Part shown: positions 1 to 6,768 of the stretch, piece by piece
Numbering within the stretch: the stretch's first letter is position 1
Layout: each line of letters opens with the position of its first letter
NCBI GenBank assembly: GCA_002371265.1
Contig: DFGT01000016.1
Coordinates: 1 to 12,601, forward strand
Direction: 5' to 3'
Source: Bacteroidales bacterium UBA3743
GTDB lineage: Bacteria; Bacteroidota; Bacteroidia; Bacteroidales; Paludibacteraceae
Length of the DNA: 12,601 bases
The notes under the pieces: model-generated
The model's input: the letters and a program-made list of their open reading frames with translations, nothing else
Database searches by the model: none
What the model was told of the DNA's origin: nothing
Position numbers and translations under genes: made by a program

Positions 1-134
1 TAGTAACCCGTGACGCAGTCTCGGGGATCAAAGAGAAATAGAATGTCTGAAAGACAGTAATGAGCGAAGCGATAGTAACCCGCGACGCAGTCTCGGGGAT
101 CAAAGAAAAATAATAAACTGTCTGAAAGACAGTA
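1..134 (+). repeat. Two tandem REP-like units upstream of the first RAYT
   Basis: Two copies of a unit begin at 1 and 73. Each holds two potential hairpins. Hairpin A (7-25 and 79-97) has outer arms CCCG/CGGG and inner arms GAC/GTC around a GCA loop, with one mismatched position between them (T:T in the first copy, C:T in the second). Hairpin B (44-59 and 119-134) has arms TGTCT/AGACA around a GAA loop. GAGCGAAGCGA lies between the copies. An imperfect stem with an internal mismatch is typical of REP elements that flank RAYT genes. The same family recurs downstream at 611-877 in opposite orientation. The left edge of the window may cut off further copies. Confidence 0.8.
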
Positions 135-141
135 CTAAAAG

Positions 142-148
142 AAAGGAG
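142..148 (+). promoter_or_regulatory. Shine-Dalgarno-like site AAAGGAG before the first RAYT
   Basis: AAAGGAG lies 6 nt before the ATG at 155 and supports that start. Such a strong Shine-Dalgarno match is uncommon in Bacteroidota and is not obvious in front of the other genes here. Confidence 0.55.
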
Positions 149-154
149 AAATAT

Positions 155-607
155 ATGAGTCATATCAGTTTAACATATCATATTGTATGGCGTACAAAGT
201 TTAGCCATCATACTATCAATGTGGAACATGAAAGAGATTTCTATGCATATGTATATGGATTTTGTAAAAGAAAGAAATGTACTCTTTATCGTATAAACTC
301 AATGCCTGATCATGTACACATGTGTTTGGAATTAAACCCAACAATAGCATTGAGTGATTTTATGAAAACACTCAAACAAGAGACATCGAAATGGATGAAA
401 GAGCATAGAGATTGGTTCCCATTGTTTGAAGCATGGGGTAATGGGTATGCTGCTTTTACTTACTCTGCTGATGCTAGAACAAATTTGATAAACTATATTC
501 GCAATCAGAAGGAACATCATAGGAAGGTAGTTTTTCAAGAAGAATTTGGCAAACTATTGATAGAATTTAATTTAGATCCAAACTTTAATAGATTTCTTGA
601 TGATTGA
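155..607 (+). CDS. IS200-like Y1 transposase, REP-associated (RAYT), first copy
   Basis: This 150-aa protein belongs to the single-domain Y1/HUH transposase family (IS200/IS605 TnpA, Transposase_17 type). Members cut and rejoin single-stranded DNA at hairpins. The HUH metal-binding pair is His53-Val-His55 (in PDHVHM). The predicted nucleophile is Tyr114 in NYIRNQ, followed by the usual HH dipeptide at 121-122. The length is normal for the family and no frameshift is visible, so the enzyme may be active. A well-placed AAAGGAG supports the ATG at 155. No tnpB-like partner is present. Instead the gene is bracketed by short hairpin repeats in opposite orientation (1-134 and 611-877), which fits a domesticated RAYT rather than a classical insertion sequence. 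Family assignment is firm; the RAYT label is inferred from the flanking repeats. Confidence 0.92.
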   Translation: MSHISLTYHIVWRTKFSHHTINVEHERDFYAYVYGFCKRKKCTLYRINSMPDHVHMCLELNPTIALSDFMKTLKQETSKWMKEHRDWFPLFEAWGNGYAAFTYSADARTNLINYIRNQKEHHRKVVFQEEFGKLLIEFNLDPNFNRFLDD

Positions 608-610
608 TAT

Positions 611-877
611 GGTATTGTCTTACAGACATGAGTCCCGATCTATAGCTCTTCTTGAGACTTCGTCAACACCTGAGACTTCGTCACAGGTTACTCTCGCTCC
701 GCTCGGTATTGTCTTACAGACATGAGTCCCGACCTATAGCTCTTCCTGAGACTTCGTTAATACCTGAGACTTCGTCACAGGTTACTCTCGCTTCGCTCGG
801 TATTGTCTTACAGACATGCGGTGATCCTGGTATACCTGAGACTTCACCACAAGACGAGCTCGCTTTACTTGGTAATG
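611..877 (-). repeat. Three 94-bp REP-like units downstream of the first RAYT, inverted relative to the upstream units
   Basis: Units begin at 611, 705 and 799, exactly 94 bp apart; the third is degenerate after about base 820. Each starts with GGTATTGTCTTACAGACAT, whose TGTCT/AGACA arms match hairpin B of the upstream units with a different loop (TAC). A second hairpin at 668-688 and 762-782 has arms ACCTG/CAGGT and GAC/GTC around a TTC loop with one A:A mismatch. Read on the minus strand, it corresponds to hairpin A upstream, with the paired bases changed together. CTCGCTTCGCTC is the reverse complement of the GAGCGAAGCGA motif upstream. These repeats fill most of the gene-free stretch 608-938. 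From 878 to 938 I see only AT-rich sequence. A 77-codon reading frame across this block is a by-product of the repeats. Confidence 0.85.
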
Positions 878-938
878 CTTTTTGATGTATAGCCTTTATA
901 ATTAACTATATATGATCATTTAACAGATACAAAAAAAT

Positions 939-1901
939 ATGTTTAGATTATTTGGTGTGATTTTTTCATTATTTTATACTTTAACCATATCAGCCCAGAC
1001 TGATGCCAATGCGTTACATTTCTGGACCGACAGATCTCCATTTTCGCCATCTTACCTGGTGCCGATGACTCACGCCTCTCTGCTTGGCCGTATGCAGCAG
1101 GTGGGGTATGAAGGTCAGCCGCTGTCGTTTTGGGGATGCTTCAGCCAGTATAAACCCAAATTGAGGTCGTTGTTTGGAGGCAAGACGCAATTTGATCTGG
1201 CTGGGTACACGTCTACGGTGAAGGTTGACGGCAATTATATATTCAGCCTTGGTTCTGATAATGACAGGGTAAATCTTGGTTTGGAAGGAGGTGCGGTTGT
1301 CCAACAGAAGGATGTGAGTAAAATTTCAGCCGACGATATGGACGACGCATCTCTGTATGACAACAATGAGGTGAATCCGAATTTCAGTTTTGGGGTGGAG
1401 TGGATCCATAAACGACGGATTGTGGGAACGGAAGATGGCGAGACCACCGTCGGCATATCAGCGAAAAATATGGAGGATTGGCTGACACGTAAGGACAGGC
1501 GAATCACCGTCAACGCTTTTTATCTATATGGGTCATACCGCCGACCGACGCTGAGAATGCTTCATTTATACGCAGGAGGAATGATGCAGTTGTATGATTC
1601 CGACCGTTTGCAGGGAGAGATTCACGTCGCCTTGATCAAAGCGAAGAATAGGGAAGTCGACGCATGGGCAGGAGGCATCAGTTGCCGACACAGTCTGGTG
1701 GGGAATGGCTCCACCGATCTGATTATAAATGCCGGCGTCGCTCTTGGCACCCATCTTTATCTAGGATACAGTTTTGATTTGGTGGTGCATGGAGATTTCG
1801 CGTCGCCATTCTCATCTCACGAAATCATCCTGGAATATAAGTTTAAGGACAAACGATGTCATGCCGACAAATCAACATATTATTTGATGGGCGGAAAATG
1901 A
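939..1901 (+). CDS. PorP/SprF-family type IX secretion-associated outer-membrane protein
   Basis: This 320-aa protein has an N-terminal signal peptide (about residues 1-19, SISA-type cleavage before Gln20) and no lipobox. The mature part follows the PorP/SprF pattern known from Bacteroidota. Near the N-terminus an SPFSPSYLVP segment takes the place of the usual NPAYAG-type motif. It is followed by a QVGYEGQPLSF segment resembling the family's QW-x-G-x-P stretch. Central strands include VNLGLEGGAVV and NPNFSFGVEW. The C-terminal strands are LYLGYSFDLV and SHEIILEYKF, matching the usual LGYSYD and HEI-L-Y-F ending. Such proteins are predicted outer-membrane beta-barrels; PorP and SprF work with PorK/L/M/N partners or with large adhesins. 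None of these is nearby, so this is a stand-alone member with unknown partner. Codon use looks richer in G and C than in the J-protein genes. I see no clear promoter. Confidence 0.8.
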   Translation: MFRLFGVIFSLFYTLTISAQTDANALHFWTDRSPFSPSYLVPMTHASLLGRMQQVGYEGQPLSFWGCFSQYKPKLRSLFGGKTQFDLAGYTSTVKVDGNYIFSLGSDNDRVNLGLEGGAVVQQKDVSKISADDMDDASLYDNNEVNPNFSFGVEWIHKRRIVGTEDGETTVGISAKNMEDWLTRKDRRITVNAFYLYGSYRRPTLRMLHLYAGGMMQLYDSDRLQGEIHVALIKAKNREVDAWAGGISCRHSLVGNGSTDLIINAGVALGTHLYLGYSFDLVVHGDFASPFSSHEIILEYKFKDKRCHADKSTYYLMGGK

Positions 1902-1907
1902 CAACCC

Positions 1908-2095
1908 ACCATACGCCGTCAGATACGTCGTCAGACGTTCCATGTCGGTAGGTGAAACGATCAATGTCGGAAAAAAATCCCGCCATACGCCACCATACGT
2001 CGTCAGACGTCCAATGTCGGTAGGGAAAGCGATCAATGTCGGAAAAAATTCCGCCATACGCCGCCATACGTCGTCAGACGTTCCATGTCGGTAGA
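1908..2095 (+). repeat. Three-copy ~72-bp REP-like repeat upstream of the second RAYT
   Basis: Three units carry a core hairpin ACGTC-GTCA-GACGT at 1925-1938, 1997-2010 and 2068-2081 (periods 72 and 71). In copies 2 and 3 outer CAT/ATG arms could extend the stem with a 3-nt bulge on one side. Each core is followed by an ATGTCGGTAG motif. The first two units then contain CGATCAATGTCGG and an A-run, so the ATGTCGG word occurs twice per full unit. CCATACG(C/T)C words are also repeated. The third unit is cut short at the GTAG and runs into the promoter of the second RAYT. The arrangement suggests this is the repeat family served by that transposase. The core stem sequence recurs in the array at 4161-4745. 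Confidence 0.82.
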
Positions 2096-2098
2096 ATT

Positions 2099-2106
2099 TA
2101 AATTTG
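2099..2106 (+). promoter_or_regulatory. Bacteroidota -7 element (TAAATTTG) before the second RAYT
   Basis: TAAATTTG matches the TAnnTTTG consensus for Bacteroidota housekeeping promoters and lies 23 nt before the ATG at 2130. The -33 region would fall in the last repeat unit, where I do not see a convincing TTTG. Confidence 0.45.
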
Positions 2107-2129
2107 GTATAATTAAATATCGTTAATAT

Positions 2130-2588
2130 ATGGCAAATACGTACACCCAAATTCATATTCATTGTGTTTTTGCAGTTAAATATCGAAAAGCAATGATTGA
2201 CAAAAGTTTCAAGGAAGAATTATATGAATACATTACAGGAATAATACAGCAAAGAGGTCATAAGATGTTGGCGATAGGAGGAACCTCGAATCACATCCAT
2301 ATATTTTTTGGATTAAGAGTCAATGAAAGTTTATCAGATTTGATGCAAGCTGTGAAACGAAATTCTTCGTTATGGATAAATCAAAATCATAAGACACAAT
2401 CCAAATTTGAATGGCAAAAAGGGTTTGGGGCATTTTCATATAGCAAATCGCATGTCAATGCAGTTGTCAATTACATTAAAAGACAAGAAGAACATCATCG
2501 AAAAAAAGCATTTAGTGAAGAATATATACGAATTTTGAAGGATTTTGATGTGAAGTATGACGAACGATATATTTTGCAAGATGTGTGA
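2130..2588 (+). CDS. IS200-like Y1 transposase, REP-associated (RAYT), second copy
   Basis: This 152-aa Y1/HUH transposase of the IS200 TnpA type is full length. The HUH pair is His55-Ile-His57 (in SNHIHIFF). The predicted catalytic tyrosine is Tyr115 in NYIKRQ, followed by HH at 122-123. It shares the fold with the gene at 155-607 (for example the GYAAFTYS / GFGAFSYS segment), but most residues differ, so the two are distant paralogues rather than recent copies. Three hairpin repeats precede it. A solitary related hairpin (2623-2635) follows, shared with the 3' flank of the convergent J-protein gene. No tnpB or accessory gene is present. Family assignment is secure; activity and repeat specificity are inferred. 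Confidence 0.92.
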   Translation: MANTYTQIHIHCVFAVKYRKAMIDKSFKEELYEYITGIIQQRGHKMLAIGGTSNHIHIFFGLRVNESLSDLMQAVKRNSSLWINQNHKTQSKFEWQKGFGAFSYSKSHVNAVVNYIKRQEEHHRKKAFSEEYIRILKDFDVKYDERYILQDV

Positions 2589-2620
2589 TTAATATGATGT
2601 TATCGGTATATACTGGCATG

Positions 2621-2673
2621 AAACGTCTACGACATAATTTAGCATTCCGCATTTATAATTTATAATTTTAATT
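2621..2673 (-). repeat. Single REP-like 3' flank between the second RAYT and the first J-protein gene
   Basis: The hairpin ACGTC-TAC-GACAT (2623-2635, one mismatch) is followed by AATTTAGCATTCCGCATTTA and runs into the stop codon of the convergent J-protein gene. The sequence matches one unit of the array at 4161-4745 except for about 13 extra AT-rich bases. It therefore shows the ancestral single-copy state of that array. Confidence 0.75.
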
Positions 2674-4074
2674 TCATCTCATTCTTCGTGCTTCTTTCAC
2701 CACATCCCATGCAGCGTTTATCTGTTTCATCGATTCTGTGGCTTGGCGAACAGCTTCGTCGCCCAGCGAAGAAAATTTATCAGGATGATACATCATCGCC
2801 AACACACGGTATGCCTTCTTGACTTCCTCATCCGATGCGTCGCCTGCCACTCCAAGGATGTCGTATGCGTTGTTCACGGAAACACTGCTGAATTTATGGC
2901 TCTCTTTATTCTCTTCGTTCTGGTTGCTATGGTCATAATTCTTATGGTTTTCTTTATTTGAATTTTGACGTTGATCCTTTTTATTATTGCCAGATTTAGA
3001 GGATTTCTTTTTTGATTTCGATGATTTCGACTGTTTGGTGAAATTCTTTTTCCTCTCTTTTTGCTCCACTTTGAAACGCAGAAAAATGTTTTGGTATTCC
3101 GCACGTGAGATGTTAAGATTATGTCTTATTTGGGTGAATGTGAACTCTTCGATTTTGGAGAATATATCGTCAGCATAAGCCACATTCAACAGCTCGATGA
3201 TAATATCCGATTTTGCAGAGTGATCGAATTTTTCGTTGATGCGACGGTAGACTTCATCAATGTCGTAGCCACCTTCAAGGATAGTTTGAAACTGTTTGAG
3301 TGCAGCCTTTTGTTCTTCTTCTGATTTGTAACGTTCACGTATTGTAGTCTTGATACGATCCATTTCACAAGTCTTGTAATTGCTGTCTGCTTTCATCATT
3401 TCTGCGAGCAACACAAGGATGTAATAGTTGAGCTCTGATTTGTTTTTTGAACTATACCATTTTTGGTCGTAGTGGTTGTTGTATGTGTTTTCGCTGAACC
3501 CAGTGTAATGGTAGGTCTCTTCTTCGTAACATCCGCCATCGTTCTTCTCCTTGAAAATGGCTTTGATGCTTCTGTATTGCTCTTGTGATATATTCAGATT
3601 CTCTACGATAAATTGCATTTTTGTTTCCTCAACGCTACGGAGATAGTTGTCGGCATATGCTACTGCCAACAACTCCATGATAATCTCAGATTTCGCAGCG
3701 TAGTCGAATCCTTGATTGATTCGGTTGAAAATTTCGTCTAATATAATGTTATTTTTGTTAAGGATGGACTGGAATAGCTTAAGGGCTGCCGCTTGTTCAC
3801 CTTCCGTTTTGTAGTATCTGTGTATTGTAGATTTTACACTGTCCAGCTCACAAACCATCGTTTTCTCGTCTGCTTTCATTATTTCCGCAAGAAAAACAAG
3901 GATGCAATATTTGAAGTCGGATTCGTAGTTGAATTTTTTTCCCTTTGACGATTGTTTGTCTTTTACCTTTTGGTTTATGGATATTATTGTGATGATTGCC
4001 AATACGATGCCAATGATCAATGGAGACCACGCCATAATAAAAACTATAGAATTAAAAAAAAATCTCTCAATCAT
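2674..4074 (-). CDS. DjlA-like membrane J-domain protein with two TerB-like domains (paralogue 1)
   Basis: This 466-aa protein resembles DjlA: membrane segment, TerB-like region, C-terminal J domain. A hydrophobic segment lies at about 10-33. TerB-like domain 1 spans about 55-176, with KADEKTMVCELD and AYADNYLRSVEE as its two acidic motifs. Domain 2 spans about 215-335, with KADSNYKTCEMD and AYADDIFSKIEE. The Gly normally following the first Asp is missing in both. Residues 336-398 form a linker rich in Lys, Ser, Asn and Gln. The J domain is 400-466 with HPD at 430-432, followed by KFSSLGDE. With no Gly/Phe or zinc region, it is a class C J protein, expected to recruit DnaK at the membrane. 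What the TerB domains bind is unknown. The ATG at 4074 lies 17 nt after a TATATTTG promoter element. It converges with the second RAYT. Confidence 0.88.
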   Translation of the reverse strand: MIERFFFNSIVFIMAWSPLIIGIVLAIITIISINQKVKDKQSSKGKKFNYESDFKYCILVFLAEIMKADEKTMVCELDSVKSTIHRYYKTEGEQAAALKLFQSILNKNNIILDEIFNRINQGFDYAAKSEIIMELLAVAYADNYLRSVEETKMQFIVENLNISQEQYRSIKAIFKEKNDGGCYEEETYHYTGFSENTYNNHYDQKWYSSKNKSELNYYILVLLAEMMKADSNYKTCEMDRIKTTIRERYKSEEEQKAALKQFQTILEGGYDIDEVYRRINEKFDHSAKSDIIIELLNVAYADDIFSKIEEFTFTQIRHNLNISRAEYQNIFLRFKVEQKERKKNFTKQSKSSKSKKKSSKSGNNKKDQRQNSNKENHKNYDHSNQNEENKESHKFSSVSVNNAYDILGVAGDASDEEVKKAYRVLAMMYHPDKFSSLGDEAVRQATESMKQINAAWDVVKEARRMR

Positions 4075-4091
4075 GATTTTGTATTTTGTGG

Positions 4092-4099
4092 CAAATATA
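4092..4099 (-). promoter_or_regulatory. Promoter -7 element (TATATTTG) of J-protein paralogue 1
   Basis: Read on the minus strand, TATATTTG matches TAnnTTTG. Exactly 17 nt separate it from the ATG at 4074. The leader (CCACAAAATACAAAATC) closely matches that of the paralogue starting at 6667. Confidence 0.65.
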
Positions 4100-4114
4100 A
4101 AAAATGCGAAATTT

Positions 4115-4130
4115 ATTTCCTACGGAAAAT
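4115..4130. other. Short inverted repeat TTTCC-TAC-GGAAA
   Basis: A 5-bp stem with a TAC loop lies between the promoter of paralogue 1 and the start of the 84-bp array. The stem differs from the array hairpins, but loop size and loop sequence are the same. It may be a decayed relative or chance. Confidence 0.3.
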
Positions 4131-4160
4131 TGGAACGTGGAATAATTTCCGTCGCCGATA

Positions 4161-4745
4161 TTTGTCTACCAGCATTTAACGTCTACGACGTAATTTACAT
4201 TAAGCATTTATAAATTAATCTCATTCCTCATGCCTCTTTCCCTATTGTCTCCCAGCATTTAGCGTCTACGACGTAATTTACATTAAGCATTTATAAATTA
4301 ATCTCATTCCTTGTGCCTCTTTCACTATTGTCTCCCAGCATTTAACGTCTACGACGTAATTTACATTCAGCATTTATAATTTCATCTCATTCCTCTTGCC
4401 TCTTTCACTATTGTCTGCCAGCATTTAACGTCTACGACGTAATTTAGCATTCAGCATTTATAATTTTATTTCATTCCTTGTGTCTCTTTCACTATTGTCT
4501 GCCAGCATTTAACGTCTACGGCGTAATTTAGCATTCCGCATTTATAATTTCATCTCATTCCTCTTGCTTCTTTCCCTATTGTCTCCCAGCATTTGACGTC
4601 TACGACGTAATTTAGCATTCCGCATTTATAATTTCATCTCATTCCTCTTGCCTCTTTCCCTATTGTCTCCCAGCATTTGACGTCTACGACGTAATTTAGC
4701 ATTCCGCATTTATAATTTCATCTCATTCCTCTTGCCTCTTTCACG
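4161..4745 (-). repeat. Seven-unit 83-84-bp tandem array containing the 3' end of a J-protein gene
   Basis: The motif (C/T)TCATTCC recurs at 4220, 4303, 4386, 4470, 4554, 4638 and 4722, giving periods of 83, 83, 84, 84, 84 and 84. On the minus strand each unit reads through GTGAAAGAGGCAAGAGGAATG, equal or close to the codons for VKEARGM, then AGA and a stop. AT-rich sequence and a hairpin ACGTC-TAC-GACGT follow (4179-4191 for the first; one arm base differs in the next). The unit nearest the gene (4722) is the gene's own end. Similarity to coding sequence extends upstream to about the AWD codons. The units closest to the gene are nearly identical and the distal ones more diverged. The array occupies most of the gene-free stretch 4075-4717. 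No unique spacers separate the units. Confidence 0.9.
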
Positions 4746-5749
4746 ATATCCCAGGCTTGGTTGATCTGTTTCATCGACTCCGTGGCTTGGCGGATAGCTT
4801 CGTCGCCCAAAGAAGAGACTTTATCCGGATGATATATTATTGCCAATGCTCTGTATGCTTTTTTGATCTCTGCGTCTGACGCGTTGCTGTCGACCTTGAG
4901 GATATCGTATGCGTCATCCACAGTAATCCCGTTGGATTTGTGACGTTTGTTGTTTTGGGATTTAGATTGGCCGCTGTTGCCACTTTGATTATCGTTTTGC
5001 TTTTTGTTTTGGTCGTATTCCCCTTGGTAATATTTCTTGCTGAATATGTTTTTGATGCTTTTGTATTCTTTTCTGGAAATATTCAGTTTGGTCAGTATGT
5101 TTTGGATGGTTGTGTCTTCTATCTTTGTGAACTTGTTGTCAGCGTATGCCACCGCCAGCAACTCCATGATAAGTTCTGATTTTGCGACATAGTTGAACTG
5201 CTTGTTTATGTTGTTGTAGATGGTGCTTATTTTATGGTTGCTTTTATTGTTGAGTATAGATTGAAACTCTTTGAGCGCGGCTTTCTGTTCGTCTTCCGTC
5301 TTATAATATCTGCGGATTGTGGCTTTGACTCTGTCTAGCTCGCATACCATATTCTTCCCGTCTGCTTTCATCATCACAGCGAGTAAAACAAGAATGCAGA
5401 TTCTGTAATCTATTTTGTCATTTTCGTCAGAATCTTGCTCGTAGTTGGCTTTTCTGTTTTTTTTCTTCTTGTTGTTATTCCTGTTGTTGGTCCTGTTGCT
5501 GCTGGTCCTCTCCCATTCGGTTTTGTCAGACTTACTATTATAATCATCGTAGTGGAAACGTCTGTCATTAGAACTTTCTTTTTTTTCGCTTTTTTTGTCT
5601 TCCTTGGAAAAAATCAGAAAAAATCCGAACCCAAACAATATCAATCCTACTAGTACACCCAAATCTTCACTGTAGGAAATAAAGAGAACTCCTACCAAAA
5701 TGCAGGATATACACCAAAGTAGGTTGAAAACAAATTCTGAATGTTTCAT
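4718..5749 (-). CDS. DjlA-like membrane J-domain protein with one TerB-like domain (paralogue 2)
   Basis: This 343-aa protein has two predicted membrane helices (about 7-26 and 30-47). A polar, Asn/Lys-rich stretch follows at about 50-112. The TerB-like domain is about 114-237, with KADGKNMVCELD and AYADNKFTKIED as its acidic motifs. A Gln/Asn/Ser/Lys linker spans about 245-275. The J domain is 277-343 with HPD at 307-309. The long spacer between membrane and TerB is specific to this copy. The start lies 33 bp after the stop of paralogue 3, with no TATATTTG element, so the two are probably transcribed together. The J-domain DNA is closest to paralogue 3: for example, a 25-bp stretch beginning at 4790-4791 and the stretch at 4811-4834 are almost the same in both. 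The 3' end is the source of the seven-unit array downstream. Role inferred as membrane-bound DnaK co-chaperone. Confidence 0.87.
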   Translation of the reverse strand: MKHSEFVFNLLWCISCILVGVLFISYSEDLGVLVGLILFGFGFFLIFSKEDKKSEKKESSNDRRFHYDDYNSKSDKTEWERTSSNRTNNRNNNKKKKNRKANYEQDSDENDKIDYRICILVLLAVMMKADGKNMVCELDRVKATIRRYYKTEDEQKAALKEFQSILNNKSNHKISTIYNNINKQFNYVAKSELIMELLAVAYADNKFTKIEDTTIQNILTKLNISRKEYKSIKNIFSKKYYQGEYDQNKKQNDNQSGNSGQSKSQNNKRHKSNGITVDDAYDILKVDSNASDAEIKKAYRALAIIYHPDKVSSLGDEAIRQATESMKQINQAWDIVKEARGMR

Positions 5750-5782
5750 CTTCTTTCTAATTCCGATTATTATGTTTGGCGT

Positions 5783-6667
5783 TTACTTAATTCCTCTTGC
5801 CTCCTTCACGACGTTCCAGGCTTGGTTGATCTGCTTCATCGACTCCGTGGCTTGGCGGACAGCTTCGTCGCCCAATGAAGAGACTTTATCCGGATGATAC
5901 ATTATCGCCAGTGCTCTGTATGCTTTTTTGATCTCTTCGTCTGATGTATTCTCGCTCACTCCAAGAATATTGTAGGCTTCTTGTTCTTTAATGGTTATTA
6001 CCCTTGTTGTTTGATCGTAGCTTTCATTTTGTTTTCCGTTTGATTTTTTTGACTGCTCTGTCTTCTTATATCTGTAGTATCCGTCTTGACGCTTCTTCAT
6101 GAAGAGAGCGTAGATCCTTTGGTATTCCTGTGTGGAGATCCCCAACAGGTTTCTGATTTGTTTGATTACAGGTTTTTCCTTATCATTGAAATCGTCGTCG
6201 GCGTATGCCACCGCTAACAATTCCATGAACAACTCCGTCACACCTACATCGTCGAGTTGATCATTGATAAAGTTGCAGACATCATGTATGTTATTTCTTG
6301 TTTTTAGAATCAGTTGGAATTGTTTAAGAGCCGCTTTCTGTTCACTTTCACTTCTATAATATCTGCGGATTGTAGATTTTACACTATCCAATTCTCTGGA
6401 TTTCAGATTCCCGTCGGCTTTCATCACCTCTGCAAGCAACACAAGAAGATTGTATTTGAAGAGCTTCTCTTCTTCGTCATCTTCTTTGTTCGCATCGTTA
6501 TTGAATGTGTCCTTTTCATTATTATCGGATTCCTTTTTCTCGTAAACCGCAAAAAGGACGATGCCAAATCCGACGATTGTGGCATAAATGCTATTAAAGA
6601 ATAATCCTAATATAATTCCGAAAACACTTCCAAATATGAGAAATGCGATTAGCGATCTTTTTGTCAT
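5783..6667 (-). CDS. DjlA-like membrane J-domain protein with one TerB-like domain (paralogue 3)
   Basis: At 294 aa this is the shortest copy. It has a Gly-containing hydrophobic hairpin at about 6-42 and an acidic Asp/Glu/Asn stretch at about 46-67. The TerB-like domain is about 70-192, with KADGNLKSRELD and AYADDDFNDKEK as its acidic motifs. The linker is about 198-222 and the J domain about 226-294 with HPD at 258-260. The Cys before Glu-Leu in the other copies is replaced by Arg. The protein ends in ARGIK instead of ARGMR, and its 3' flank lacks the REP-like tail found after paralogues 1 and 2. A TATATTTG element lies 17 nt before the ATG. It probably leads a two-gene transcript with paralogue 2. 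Class C J protein by motif; client unknown. Confidence 0.87.
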   Translation of the reverse strand: MTKRSLIAFLIFGSVFGIILGLFFNSIYATIVGFGIVLFAVYEKKESDNNEKDTFNNDANKEDDEEEKLFKYNLLVLLAEVMKADGNLKSRELDSVKSTIRRYYRSESEQKAALKQFQLILKTRNNIHDVCNFINDQLDDVGVTELFMELLAVAYADDDFNDKEKPVIKQIRNLLGISTQEYQRIYALFMKKRQDGYYRYKKTEQSKKSNGKQNESYDQTTRVITIKEQEAYNILGVSENTSDEEIKKAYRALAIMYHPDKVSSLGDEAVRQATESMKQINQAWNVVKEARGIK

Positions 6668-6684
6668 GACTCTGTATTTTGTTA

Positions 6685-6692
6685 CAAATATA
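6685..6692 (-). promoter_or_regulatory. Promoter -7 element (TATATTTG) of J-protein paralogue 3
   Basis: TATATTTG on the minus strand, 17 nt before the ATG at 6667. The leader is almost the same as that of paralogue 1 (TAACAAAATACAGAGTC against CCACAAAATACAAAATC). Confidence 0.65.
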
Positions 6693-6703
6693 TGCGGATT
6701 GTC

Positions 6704-6716
6704 GACATAAAATGTC
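6704..6716. other. Short inverted repeat GACAT-AAA-ATGTC
   Basis: A 5-bp perfect stem with a 3-nt loop upstream of the promoter of paralogue 3. CTACGTAG at about 6719-6726 is a further small palindrome. Either could be an operator or a REP remnant. The sequence alone cannot decide. Confidence 0.3.
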
Positions 6717-6768
6717 CACCTACGTAGATTTTTCCTAATTTATCATTTCTAATTTCGCATTTCTAATT

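Noticed and set aside
652..885. 77-codon open frame on the plus strand
   Set aside because: It lies entirely in the 94-bp repeats, and its protein repeats with the DNA (PETSSQVTLA-type segments). No start signal or family resemblance.
1843..2162. Two overlapping minus-strand frames of 74 and 96 codons
   Set aside because: They read through the three-copy hairpin repeat in different frames and give repetitive peptides. They overlap the ends of the PorP-like and RAYT genes.
155..2588. A composite transposon bounded by the two Y1 transposases
   Set aside because: The two transposases are distant from each other and have different repeat families, so they would not act as matching ends.
4161..4745. 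CRISPR array
   Set aside because: Units are contiguous 83-84-bp repeats with no unique spacers, and they derive from an adjacent gene end.
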